From Candidatus Ruminococcus avistercoris (lineage in GTDB: Bacteria > Bacillota > Clostridia > Lachnospirales > Lachnospiraceae), in contig DWVJ01000023.1 in assembly GCA_019120315.1 (NCBI GenBank), positions 1 through 34,088 on the forward strand: a stretch of 34,088 nt of DNA, given 5' to 3'. Below, in pieces: positions 24,181 to 33,133 of the stretch. The notes beneath the pieces were generated by a model. It was not told the origin of the DNA. It made no database searches and saw nothing but the letters and a program-made list of their open reading frames with translations. Numbering within the stretch: position 1 is the first letter of the stretch; each line of letters opens with the position of its first letter. Made by a program: the position numbers and the translations under genes.

Positions 24181-27100
24181 ATGAAAAGAAAATGGTGCAG
24201 CGTATTTCTGGCTGGTATTCTGGCAGCAGGCAGTATATTTCCGGGAGGGAATGTGTTTGCGGAATCAGAGGATCAGCAGGAAATCGTTATGGAAGAAGAA
24301 GCGGAAGAAGAAGCACAAGGCGCCGGGGAGACCGAAGGTACAGAAAATACGGAAGTTACCTCCGAACCGGTGCAGGAAACATCCGATACCGACCAGGTGG
24401 TGATCTACCATACCAATGATATCCACGGCGCTTTCGAGGCGGCCGAAGGCGGCAGTGTGGGAGTGGCCAAAGCGGCCACGCTGAAAAAGGAAACGGAAAA
24501 CGCGCTGCTGGTGGATGCCGGGGACGCTACCCAGGGACTCCCGCTGGTGTCGCTGAATAAAGGAAGCTCGGCCATCGATCTGATGAACGCGGCGGACTAT
24601 GATCTGATGACGACGGGCAATCACGAGTATGATTACGGCTTGGATCAGCTGTTTGCCAATGCGGCAAAAGCGCAGTTCCCCATCCTGGCGGCCAATGTAT
24701 ACCGGGACGGCAGTCCGGTGATGGCAGGAAAAACCGCGGTGGAGAATAACGGAGAAAATGCCGTTCTCACAGTGGGGGATAAAAAGATCGGATTTTTCGG
24801 TCTGCTGACGCAGGATACAAAGACGTCCACCAGTCCCGATGCGGTCAGCCAGCTGGATTTTAAGGACGAAGTGGAGACGGCAAAGCAGCAAATCGATCTT
24901 CTGGAATCACAGGATGTGGACGCCATCGTGGCAGTCTGCCATCTGGGGGACCAGGGCGTGGTGGACTGCACCAGCAGACAGCTGGCCGGGGCGCTCACCG
25001 GAGCATATCAGGATAAACTGGACGTGATCATCGACGGCCACAGCCACACGCTGGAAAATACAGAGGAAAACGGCGTGCTGATCGTACAGACAGGAACCGG
25101 CCTGACGCAGCTGGGGAAAGTGACGCTGACCTTTGATGAGGAGGAAGAGCCGGAAGCAGCCGGGGAACTGCTGGATGAAGCGGATCTGGCGTCGGTGACG
25201 CCGGATGCGGGGGTTACGGCTCAGATAGCGGAAATTCAGTCCGTCCAGGAAGCGTTGCTGAATGAGAAAGTGGCGCGGACCGACACCGTTCTCTGGGGCG
25301 GGACGATCAATAACATTGCCGAGGCCAGAGTGTATGAGACGAATCTGGGGGATCTGACAGCGGACGCCTTTGTCCATACCGCGCAGGATTATCTGGAAAA
25401 AAGCGGCCAGGTGACGGAAGTTTCCTACGTGTTCGGCGCCGTCAATGGAGGCGGACTGCGGGCGAGTATTCCCAAAGGGGATATCACCATGGGAGATCTG
25501 GTGACGATATTCCCATTCTCCAACACATTGATGGTGAAGAAAGTGACGCCGGCCCTTTTGTACCAGGTGCTGGAAAATTCCGTTTCCGCCCAGACAGGCC
25601 AGAGCGGGGAAAACGGCATGCTGGAGGGCAGCGCTTTCGGCGGCTATCTGCAGATCTCAGGCTTTGAATTCAGTTATGATCCCACGGCAGCGCCAGGCCA
25701 GAAGGTGACCTCCATCCGGGTGCCGGGAGAGGCGGTCGGAACGTACACAGAACTGTCCCGGGACGATGTGGAAACGCAGATTGCGCTGGTCTCCAACAGT
25801 TATATCATGAGCGGCGGCAATGAGTACGCCATGCTGGCAGAGCTGCCGCTGATGGCAGAGATCGGCGGCGAACTGGAAGCAGTGCAGAAGTACCTGCAGA
25901 GTACATACGCATCAATGCCCGTTGACAACTATCCGGTGCAGGGAGGGCGGATTCACATCGCAAATGAAAATGCGCCGGAAACCTACAAGGCGCGGATCCA
26001 GATCCTGGATGAGCAAGGGAATCCGGCGGCAAATCAGGCGATGTCCTACTATGTTGACAGTGATTCCGGGCAGAACGGAACCGCCGACGAGAACGGTATC
26101 CTTACTATAACAGTCAAAAAAGGCCCCCACGCGGTGAAGCTGTCTGTCAACCAGCAGGAGATTTATATCAACAATTACACCGGAAACGGAATCCGGACGG
26201 ATATCACATCCCTGCCTTCTCTGGTTTACTCTGATGACGGCAGCTGCGATCCCTTCGGATGGCATTCCATTACATATGAATTGAACGGAGGAACCAATCA
26301 TAAAGATAATCCGGACGGCTTTGAGGAAAACCAGGGCGCTGTCCGTCTGAAAGATCCCACCCGGGAAGGATATCTCTTTGAAGGCTGGTACCGGGATGCA
26401 GATTTTCAGGAAGCATGGGATGAGATTCCGGCGGGAACGAAGGAGGATGTAACCGTTTATGCGAAATGGAAGAAGGACGGCCTGGAGCCCAATGATTCCT
26501 GGAAGGAAGCGGTGAAGCTGCGTGTTCCATCCAGGACAGAAAGCTATCTTTCCACCGCGGAGGACGTGGACTATTACCGGTTTACCTTAACGAAAGAAGA
26601 CAGAATTTCCATCCGTCTGACCCAGCCGGGCGAAGACGGCGTGTATTACGATGCGGTGCTCTATGACCAGGATCACAATGTGATCCGAAAGTCCCAGATG
26701 AGTTACGACCAGTCTCTGGTGCAGACGCTGGACAAAGGAACGTATTATATCAAAATCGCTGCCTTAAACGGAGAGAGCTCCAGGGAAGCCTACGTGCTCA
26801 GACTCAGCCGGATTGCGGCGGCGGGTATGGATCTGTCAGAACAGAACATGCTGACCCGCTCCCTTCATCCGGATTCCCCGACGGCCTATGACCTGGGCAT
26901 GGGGTTAAACAGCGGAGGAAACTGCATCATGGCGACAGCCTATCTGTCCAACTGGGAAGGACCGCTTTTGGAAACGCTGGATCCCTATCCGGAGTATACC
27001 ATCACAGGTGTAGGCGACAGCGGATACCAGTTTGATCCGTCCGAGGAGGAGACGAAAATCGTGACGGACGAGTCGCCGGTCTACCACCTGCAGAATGCGA

Positions 27101-28860
27101 TCTGGCTGCCGGACCGGGCAGATCCGCTGGACAATGACCACATCAAATCCGCCATCTACACCTACGGAGGAGTGGATGCTTATTATATGGAGGCGAGCGC
27201 TTTTAGAAACGAGGAGACCGCTTCCATCTATGTGCCGGAGCTTTCAGATGAGGAGAGTGCGAAATATGGAGCGGGAGGTCATTGCATCACTTTAGTGGGC
27301 TGGGATGACAATTATCCGAAAGAAAACTTCGGGCCGGTCACACCGCCGGGAGACGGCGCTTTCCTTTTCAAAAACAGCTGGGGGGAAGAATGGGGAATGG
27401 ACGGATATTATTACCTGTCCTATTACTCCTGGAAGCTGCTTACCAATCCCGGAGCGCTGTATTTCCTGGAGGAAGGAACGGATAACTACAATACGGTCTA
27501 TCAGTACGACCCCTTCGGATACGTGGGCGCGCTGAATCGGGAAGGGGGCGGTTACGCGGCCAATCTGTTTACGGCCAATTCTAAGGAAGAGTTAAGAGCG
27601 GTTTCCTTTATCGCCATAGATGAAAATACGGATTATGAGATTTTCGTACAGACCAAGGACGGTCTGCGTCAGGTGGCCAGCGGAAGCGTCCGGTATAGCG
27701 GATACAAGACGGTACGTCTCCAAAATGCCATCGCTCTGGATGCAGGGGAAGAGTTCAAGGTTATCGTGCATTACAGCCGGGAAGACGGTACAGTGCGCAT
27801 TCCCGTAGAATATCCGATGGATCACTTTAGTTCCAAAGCGGACAGCCGGGAAGGGATCAGCTTCATCTCGGCGGACGGCGAGAACTGGGAAGACCTGTAT
27901 CAGTATAAAGCCAATCCCTGTATCAAAGCCTTCACCTATGACGCGTCTGTAACAGGACAGGCCAAGGGCGTGGATGATGCCGTAAACCGGAATAAAAGCG
28001 GCAGAAGCGGCGGCGTTTCATCGGGAACCATCGACGGTTTTGTGCTGCAGGGGCCGGAAAATGTTTCCGGAGAAACCGTGAACCGGACGAAGGACGGCAA
28101 TGCGCTGGGCGCCAGAGCGGCAGGCCTGCCCAACGAAGTATCCAGCGAGGAGGCGCCGATTGCCAATCTTCCATCCAAATACGACCTGCGGGATATCGGA
28201 GCGGTCACCCCTGTGAGAAATCAGTATGATATGGGTTCCTGCTGGACCTTTGCGGCTATGGGGTCTGCGGAAAGTATTCTGCAAAGAAATGAGAATGCTT
28301 CCTACAGCTATCCCATGAACCTGGAAATCCAGGGAGAAAAAACCATCGAATTGTCAGAGGATGTGCCGCAGGTACTCTATGAAGCGGCGGCATCCCTTTC
28401 CACGGACATGGCGGCTACCGATGTGATCATCTGGGAGCTGACCGGCGATCTGGACAGCGTGGAACTGGCCGAGGTCCCCATCCGCAGCGCCAGCGGCGAG
28501 AAAATCCCGCTTTTCACTGCGAAAAAGGCGGGAACCATCACCCTGACGGCGGTCAGCGCGGCAGATGAGACCAGAAGCGATACCATCATGATCACCATCC
28601 GGGATGCCAGGGAAGAAGATAAGCCGGTTCCCACACGGGAGCCTTCCGCGACGCCGACGAAGAATCCCGACAGAAAACCGACAGCAACGGTTTCTGCTGT
28701 GAAGAAACCGGCCAGGCCGACTTCGGCGGCATCGTCGAAAAAGAAATCGGATACAGCGAAGACCGCTGACAATACGCCGCTGGAGCAATGGATTATTTTG
28801 ACAGCGGCGGGCGCGGGCGCGATCGCTGCGGCGCTGGCGAGAAAACGGATGAGAAAATAG
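24181..28860 (+). CDS. Secreted 5'-nucleotidase fused to a circularly permuted C1 (papain-family) protease
   Basis: A 1559-residue surface protein. Signal peptide: residues 1-27 (VFA/ES). Calcineurin-like phosphatase domain ~74-330 with metal ligands D80, H82, D115, N147, H148, H254, H287, H289. Nucleotidase C-terminal domain ~375-595 (VNGGGLRASIP). Beta domain ~600-690. InlB-type repeat ~697-764. PPC-like domain ~768-878. Then a papain-family protease in swapped order: DLSEQN (884), GGNCIMATAY, catalytic H1034 (GGHCITLVGWDD), N1065 (FKNSWGEEWG), a lectin-like domain to ~1254 and an N/S/G-rich linker. The segment that normally begins the fold comes last: LPSKYDLRD (1330), Q1348 and C1354 (GSCWTF). 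Ig-like domain ~1380-1475, Pro/Thr-rich stalk, and a C-terminal membrane helix with basic tail after KTADNTPL; no LPXTG. Likely acts outside the cell on nucleotides and peptides. Confidence 0.9.
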   Translation: MKRKWCSVFLAGILAAGSIFPGGNVFAESEDQQEIVMEEEAEEEAQGAGETEGTENTEVTSEPVQETSDTDQVVIYHTNDIHGAFEAAEGGSVGVAKAATLKKETENALLVDAGDATQGLPLVSLNKGSSAIDLMNAADYDLMTTGNHEYDYGLDQLFANAAKAQFPILAANVYRDGSPVMAGKTAVENNGENAVLTVGDKKIGFFGLLTQDTKTSTSPDAVSQLDFKDEVETAKQQIDLLESQDVDAIVAVCHLGDQGVVDCTSRQLAGALTGAYQDKLDVIIDGHSHTLENTEENGVLIVQTGTGLTQLGKVTLTFDEEEEPEAAGELLDEADLASVTPDAGVTAQIAEIQSVQEALLNEKVARTDTVLWGGTINNIAEARVYETNLGDLTADAFVHTAQDYLEKSGQVTEVSYVFGAVNGGGLRASIPKGDITMGDLVTIFPFSNTLMVKKVTPALLYQVLENSVSAQTGQSGENGMLEGSAFGGYLQISGFEFSYDPTAAPGQKVTSIRVPGEAVGTYTELSRDDVETQIALVSNSYIMSGGNEYAMLAELPLMAEIGGELEAVQKYLQSTYASMPVDNYPVQGGRIHIANENAPETYKARIQILDEQGNPAANQAMSYYVDSDSGQNGTADENGILTITVKKGPHAVKLSVNQQEIYINNYTGNGIRTDITSLPSLVYSDDGSCDPFGWHSITYELNGGTNHKDNPDGFEENQGAVRLKDPTREGYLFEGWYRDADFQEAWDEIPAGTKEDVTVYAKWKKDGLEPNDSWKEAVKLRVPSRTESYLSTAEDVDYYRFTLTKEDRISIRLTQPGEDGVYYDAVLYDQDHNVIRKSQMSYDQSLVQTLDKGTYYIKIAALNGESSREAYVLRLSRIAAAGMDLSEQNMLTRSLHPDSPTAYDLGMGLNSGGNCIMATAYLSNWEGPLLETLDPYPEYTITGVGDSGYQFDPSEEETKIVTDESPVYHLQNAIWLPDRADPLDNDHIKSAIYTYGGVDAYYMEASAFRNEETASIYVPELSDEESAKYGAGGHCITLVGWDDNYPKENFGPVTPPGDGAFLFKNSWGEEWGMDGYYYLSYYSWKLLTNPGALYFLEEGTDNYNTVYQYDPFGYVGALNREGGGYAANLFTANSKEELRAVSFIAIDENTDYEIFVQTKDGLRQVASGSVRYSGYKTVRLQNAIALDAGEEFKVIVHYSREDGTVRIPVEYPMDHFSSKADSREGISFISADGENWEDLYQYKANPCIKAFTYDASVTGQAKGVDDAVNRNKSGRSGGVSSGTIDGFVLQGPENVSGETVNRTKDGNALGARAAGLPNEVSSEEAPIANLPSKYDLRDIGAVTPVRNQYDMGSCWTFAAMGSAESILQRNENASYSYPMNLEIQGEKTIELSEDVPQVLYEAAASLSTDMAATDVIIWELTGDLDSVELAEVPIRSASGEKIPLFTAKKAGTITLTAVSAADETRSDTIMITIRDAREEDKPVPTREPSATPTKNPDRKPTATVSAVKKPARPTSAASSKKKSDTAKTADNTPLEQWIILTAAGAGAIAAALARKRMRK

Positions 28861-28871
28861 CAGAACGAATT

Positions 28872-28913
28872 AAAAAATCCCTTTGGCTTCCAAAAGCTGA
28901 AGGGATTTTATTT
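28872..28913 (+). terminator. Terminator after the giant surface-protein gene
   Basis: AAAATCCCTT / AAGGGATTTT stem with an inner GGCTT/AGCT pairing, followed by T residues. Confidence 0.8.
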
Positions 28914-28940
28914 GTCACGAAGGATGGCACATGGTACAAT
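28912..28940 (+). promoter_or_regulatory. Promoter of the nuclease operon
   Basis: TTGTCA (28912-28917), a 17-bp spacer and TACAAT (28935-28940), directly after the preceding terminator. Confidence 0.72.
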
Positions 28941-28971
28941 AACACTGTTTAGAAAAAGGATGGGATCTTGT

Positions 28972-29694
28972 ATGAAGAAACTAAGAGTGATCTTTCTGGC
29001 TTTTCTGGCCGGATGTATGTTCTATATTTCCGGCGGCGGTTCGTTTTTTCCGGAAGAAGCGCCGGTGGAAATCACAGCGGACGGTTCGGATCTGGCCGCG
29101 GAGGTGCCGGAATTCTCCGGGGATTCCTATGTGGTGGTAAATGACAACCAGCCGGATTTTGAGGAAGAAGATTTCACAGAAGAATCTTATGAGCATTACA
29201 GCGAACTGGATGAACTGGGACGGTGTCAGACGGCCCAGGCCAATATCGGCGAAGACCTGATGCCGAAGGAGGAAAGAGAAGCCATCGGACAGGTAAAGCC
29301 CAGCGGATGGCATACGGTGAAGTATGACAGCGTGGAGGGAAAGTATCTCTATAACCGCTGCCATCTCATCGGTTTTCAGCTGACGGCGGAAAATGCCAAT
29401 GAGAAAAATCTGATCACCGGAACCCGATATATGAATACGGAAGGGATGCTCCCCTTTGAAAATATGGTGGCAGAGTATATCCGCAGGACGGATAATCACG
29501 TGCTGTACCGGGTGACGCCCATCTACGAGGGAGATAATCTGGTGGCCAGCGGCGTCCAGATGGAGGCGGAGTCTGTGGAAGACGACGGCGAGGGGATCTG
29601 CTTTAATATCTATGCCTATAACAGTCAGCCGGATATCGAGATCGACTATGAAACCGGCGACAGCTGGGAAGCGGAGGAAGAAGAGACGGGATGA
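28972..29694 (+). CDS. Secreted DNA/RNA non-specific endonuclease (EndA-like)
   Basis: A 240-residue nuclease of the beta-beta-alpha-metal family. The catalytic motif is YNRCHLIGFQL with H131, and N146 in NEKNLITGTRYMN is the metal-binding Asn. The N-terminus is a short hydrophobic segment with LAGC at residues 12-15, which could be a lipobox; otherwise it is an uncleaved anchor or a normal signal peptide. An acidic stretch (residues 40-80) separates it from the nuclease core. It would degrade extracellular nucleic acid, possibly for nutrient uptake. ATG 28972 was chosen because the longer frame from 28912 begins in the promoter. Its stop overlaps the next start (ATGA). Confidence 0.88.
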   Translation: MKKLRVIFLAFLAGCMFYISGGGSFFPEEAPVEITADGSDLAAEVPEFSGDSYVVVNDNQPDFEEEDFTEESYEHYSELDELGRCQTAQANIGEDLMPKEEREAIGQVKPSGWHTVKYDSVEGKYLYNRCHLIGFQLTAENANEKNLITGTRYMNTEGMLPFENMVAEYIRRTDNHVLYRVTPIYEGDNLVASGVQMEAESVEDDGEGICFNIYAYNSQPDIEIDYETGDSWEAEEEETG

Positions 29695-31058
29695 AAGACA
29701 AAAATTTGAATATGGCAAGGAAGATCGCCGCCTGTGTGGCGCAAAAGGGCGGCAGAACTTTTTTCGTGGGAGGATGCGTTCGGGACAAAATCGCAGGGAT
29801 AGAAAATAAGGACATTGATATAGAAATCCACGGCGTATCTCCGGAAACGCTGGCAGATATCCTGGATCATCTGGGAAAACGTACCGAGATGGGCGCAAGC
29901 TTTGGGATCTTCGGACTGCGGGGTTATGATCTGGACATTGCCATGCCAAGGAAAGAGGAAGCCACGGGGCGCGGCCACAAAGATTTTGACATCTACGTGG
30001 ATCCCTGGCTTGGTACCAAAAAGGCGGCCATGCGGCGGGATTTTACCATGAATGCACTGATGGAGGATGTGCTTACCGGCGAAGTGCTGGATCATTTCGG
30101 CGGGATCCGTGATCTGAAGGCAAAAGTGCTGCGTCATGTGAACGATGAAACTTTCACGGAAGATCCGCTGCGGGTTCTTCGGGCGGCCCAGTTTGCCGCC
30201 CGGTTCGAATTTACCGTTGCGCCGGAGACGATTGCGCTGGCGAAGACCATGGATCTGACGGCTCTGGCCCGGGAGAGGGTATTTGAGGAACTGAAAAAAG
30301 CGCTGCAAAAGGCAGAGAAGCCATCGATTTTTTTCGAAGAAATGCGTAAGATGGAGCAGCTGTCCTTCTGGTTTCCGCAGGTGCAGCGGCTGATCGGCGT
30401 GATGCAGGATCCCGTATTTCATCCGGAGGGAGACGTGTGGATTCACACCATGCTGGTGCTGGACCAGGCGGCGAAGATAAAGGAAAAGGCACAAAACCGC
30501 GTCGGCTTCATGCTGGCGGCCCTCACCCATGATTTTGGGAAAATACTGACCACAAAAGAAGCAGACGGCAGGATCCGTTCCCTGGGCCATGAGACGGAAG
30601 GGCTGCCCCTGATCCGGGCGTTCCTTGGCAGACTGACCAATGAACACAGTCTCATCAAATATGTGCTGAATATGGACCAGCTGCATATGCAGCCCAATAT
30701 GATGTTCTATCAGAAGGCAGGGAAAACGGCTGCCAACCGGATGTTTGACCGCAGTATGGATCCCGCGGGGCTGCTTTTGCTGGCCAGGGCGGATCATCTG
30801 GGCCGCAAAGATGCGCCGCCTTATGATGAGATAGAAGCGTTTTTGCAATCCCGTCTGGAGTATTTCACCGGGATCATGGAAAAGCCTTATGTCATGGGGG
30901 CGGATCTGGTGCAGGCAGGACTGAAGCCGGGGCCGGATTTTTCGGATTATCTGGCCTTTGCCCATAAGCTTCGCCTGGCCGGGGTGGAGAAAGAAAAAGC
31001 GCTGGCGCAGACGCTGGCATATGCGAGAAAAAAAGAAAGAAAGGGACGGAAAAAATGA
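29691..31058 (+). CDS. CCA tRNA nucleotidyltransferase / poly(A) polymerase-type protein with HD domain
   Basis: A 455-residue cytoplasmic enzyme. The head domain has GGCVRD (G27-D32) and the metal-binding D41-I-D43, followed by RRDFTMNAL and EDPLRVLRAAQFAARF, the class II nucleotidyltransferase signature. From about residue 240 comes an HD domain (WIHTMLVLD, ALTHDFGK, HETEG). In related enzymes the head adds CCA or A to tRNA 3' ends and the HD domain has phosphohydrolase activity. Whether it adds CCA or only A cannot be told from what I can see. Both ends overlap neighbouring genes by ATGA, so the three-gene unit is translationally coupled. Confidence 0.88.
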   Translation: MKDKNLNMARKIAACVAQKGGRTFFVGGCVRDKIAGIENKDIDIEIHGVSPETLADILDHLGKRTEMGASFGIFGLRGYDLDIAMPRKEEATGRGHKDFDIYVDPWLGTKKAAMRRDFTMNALMEDVLTGEVLDHFGGIRDLKAKVLRHVNDETFTEDPLRVLRAAQFAARFEFTVAPETIALAKTMDLTALARERVFEELKKALQKAEKPSIFFEEMRKMEQLSFWFPQVQRLIGVMQDPVFHPEGDVWIHTMLVLDQAAKIKEKAQNRVGFMLAALTHDFGKILTTKEADGRIRSLGHETEGLPLIRAFLGRLTNEHSLIKYVLNMDQLHMQPNMMFYQKAGKTAANRMFDRSMDPAGLLLLARADHLGRKDAPPYDEIEAFLQSRLEYFTGIMEKPYVMGADLVQAGLKPGPDFSDYLAFAHKLRLAGVEKEKALAQTLAYARKKERKGRKK

Positions 31059-31708
31059 GTGTTAATTACCATGCTTTTCAAAGCCGGGGAGTAGTATTTG
31101 CAGAACAGGAAGCGGTCAGCTGGCAGTGGCGGGAGAAATTTACCGGCTATGATCCGTCGCGTATCGCGAAAATCCTTGGGCTTGCCTTCGATGAACGATA
31201 CCTGTACCTGACGTATTTTCAGACGCCCTATCGACTGACTCTGGCGACTGGCTGCCTGGAAAAACAGGAGGATGAAAAGTGGACGGATCATCTGTTTTTT
31301 AATGAAACCATGGCGATTTACCATATCCTTTGGTATACCAAAGATCATCCGCTGCTTTCTAATGTGTGGGTTCCGGGCCATGCGCTGGATGGGGTTGTGA
31401 GCCGTAATGGGAACCTGCCGGATCCGCTGCTGGCGCCTTTTGCAAAAAAATTTGACGGGAAAGGGAAAGAACTGCAAGACATCTGTGAAAAACTGGGCGG
31501 CATGAAACTGGATAAAGGGGATCTTTCTTATGAATTTGAAGCTTTCCATCCGGTCAGGATGCGGATGATTTTCTGGGATTCTGATGAAGACTTTCCTGCA
31601 CAGGTGCAGGTACTGGTGGATCAAAGGGTGACCGACTATATCCACTTTGAGACGGTGGGCTGCCTGATCTCGGATTTATTTGAAAAAATTGAGAAAATGA
31701 GTGAATGA
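31055..31708 (+). CDS. DUF3786 domain protein
   Basis: A 217-residue cytoplasmic protein of unknown function. VPGHALDGVVSRNGNLPDPLL, GMKLDKGDLSYEFEAFHPV and MIFWDSDEDFPAQVQVLVDQ match the DUF3786 family pattern as I know it. There is no signal peptide, membrane segment or metal-binding motif. It starts inside the stop of the nucleotidyltransferase gene and is followed by a strong bidirectional terminator. Confidence 0.78.
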   Translation: MSVNYHAFQSRGVVFAEQEAVSWQWREKFTGYDPSRIAKILGLAFDERYLYLTYFQTPYRLTLATGCLEKQEDEKWTDHLFFNETMAIYHILWYTKDHPLLSNVWVPGHALDGVVSRNGNLPDPLLAPFAKKFDGKGKELQDICEKLGGMKLDKGDLSYEFEAFHPVRMRMIFWDSDEDFPAQVQVLVDQRVTDYIHFETVGCLISDLFEKIEKMSE

Positions 31709-31723
31709 AAAAGACCGTATTTT

Positions 31724-31760
31724 AAAGACGTTTCAGCGCCAGGCTGAAACGTCTTTTTTT
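31724..31760. terminator. Bidirectional terminator between DUF3786 and the histidine kinase gene
   Basis: Perfect stem AAAGACGTTTCAGC / GCTGAAACGTCTTT with a GCCAG loop; a long T run on the plus side and an A-rich left flank. Confidence 0.9.
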
Positions 31761-33133
31761 CAGGGAATATTGAGAACGATCCGGACAGAAAAGACGCCGT
31801 CATTCTTTCGAAATTCCGCGCTCCCGCCATATTTTTCCGTCACATGGCGGATGCTTTTCAGTCCCTGTCCGTGCATGGAGGTGTGTTTGGTAGAGAGAAA
31901 CTCTCTGCCGTCGGTATAGTCCTGATTTGTGTTTCCATCCGTAAGACAGGAGTTCTCGATTTTCATCAAAAGCGCCGATTCAGACAGCCGCAGCCAGATA
32001 CGGATATAGGGCTTTTGGGAAACAAGACGGCAGGCGTCCATGGCGTTTTCCATGATATTTCCAATCAGGACGGTCAGATCGATGATATCAAACCCAAGAT
32101 TTTTATGGATTGGCTGGATATTGGCATCTACCAGAATGTCTTCCTCCCGGGCATGCTGTATGTAGAAACCAAGAAGGTCGTCCAAAGCAGGGTAGCCGGA
32201 TAACAATGTCTGATCCAGTTTCTCTGTAAAAACCTTATATCTTTGCAGATACTCGGTAAGCTCGGCGTCTTTTTTATTCTGGTGCAGCGTACTGATGATA
32301 TTCAGATGGTGGCGCAGATCATGGCGCGCTCTTCTGGCTTCCGCGATATTTGCACTGATTTTGCGATAATTTTCATCAAAACTGCGAAGCTGATCTTCCA
32401 GTTTCTGATTGATCTGAAACAGACGGGCTTCGGTGAAAAACATGAAGTAAATTATCACATCAGTCAAAATAAAGGTCAGCAGAAAGAAGAATGCAGCAGA
32501 GTCGCTGATTCCATGAAAATAGAAGAAGCTGGACAGTGAAAAGACACATACGCAAAACAAGAACAGGGAGGCGAGCAGATATAGGCATCCCCGCCGGAGG
32601 ATCCGGTTCTCCATAAATGGCAGACATGGTCTGACCACACGCTGCAGGAATAAATAAACCATAGGCGTAGTAAAAATCACCAGAGCGAGGCTGATCAGGA
32701 CATCTTGACCGCTATATACGAGCGGAATGGCATCATATGGAACAGTTTCCGGTGTTGTGATGCCTGCAAAAGAGGATACGATGATATAAAGGATGGCTGC
32801 ATAGTGGATGAGAAGTACCAGCACCAGTATTTTTTTCAAAGTATCCGTGCGCAGGACGAAGAAGAAGACTGCTGTGTACAGAAGGATAAATCCCATCATA
32901 TAAGCATTTGAAACCAAAGCCATGGCATCCGTCTGGGAAGGCAGAACATATTGGCTGGATATGATCGCGAAGCAAAATGAGATCAGGGACATGCCGAAAA
33001 ACAAACAAAGATATAATTTCTTCCGGGGAAATAAAAGCTCCTCCTGGGAAAAGGAGACGAAGCTTAAGATTGCGATGGGATAGGTCTGCAGAAGAAAACC
33101 AAAAACCTGTATGAAGAAAATGCCTGTCGTCAT
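31760..33133 (-). CDS. Membrane sensor histidine kinase, GHKL type (AgrC-like)
   Basis: A 457-residue membrane protein. About six to seven hydrophobic segments fill residues 5-235, followed by a coiled linker (~235-265). The phosphoacceptor is H271 in RARHDLRHHLN. The ATP-binding domain has the N-box N363 (IMENAMDAC) and the G-box HGQGLKSI at 421-428. This arrangement is that of the AgrC/LytS-like kinases that pair with LytTR regulators and often sense peptides. The signal is unknown; no agrB or agrD gene was seen nearby. Its start overlaps the stop of the response regulator gene (ATGA), so the two are coupled. Confidence 0.92.
   Translation of the reverse strand: MTTGIFFIQVFGFLLQTYPIAILSFVSFSQEELLFPRKKLYLCLFFGMSLISFCFAIISSQYVLPSQTDAMALVSNAYMMGFILLYTAVFFFVLRTDTLKKILVLVLLIHYAAILYIIVSSFAGITTPETVPYDAIPLVYSGQDVLISLALVIFTTPMVYLFLQRVVRPCLPFMENRILRRGCLYLLASLFLFCVCVFSLSSFFYFHGISDSAAFFFLLTFILTDVIIYFMFFTEARLFQINQKLEDQLRSFDENYRKISANIAEARRARHDLRHHLNIISTLHQNKKDAELTEYLQRYKVFTEKLDQTLLSGYPALDDLLGFYIQHAREEDILVDANIQPIHKNLGFDIIDLTVLIGNIMENAMDACRLVSQKPYIRIWLRLSESALLMKIENSCLTDGNTNQDYTDGREFLSTKHTSMHGQGLKSIRHVTEKYGGSAEFRKNDGVFSVRIVLNIP

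Noticed and set aside
26280..26480. Tandem repeat array of InlB-type repeats
   Set aside because: Only one repeat copy is present; no array.
28741..28860. LPXTG sortase signal at the end of the giant surface protein
   Set aside because: No LPXTG is present. The KTADNTPL-helix-basic tail only resembles a sorting signal, so simple membrane anchoring is equally possible.
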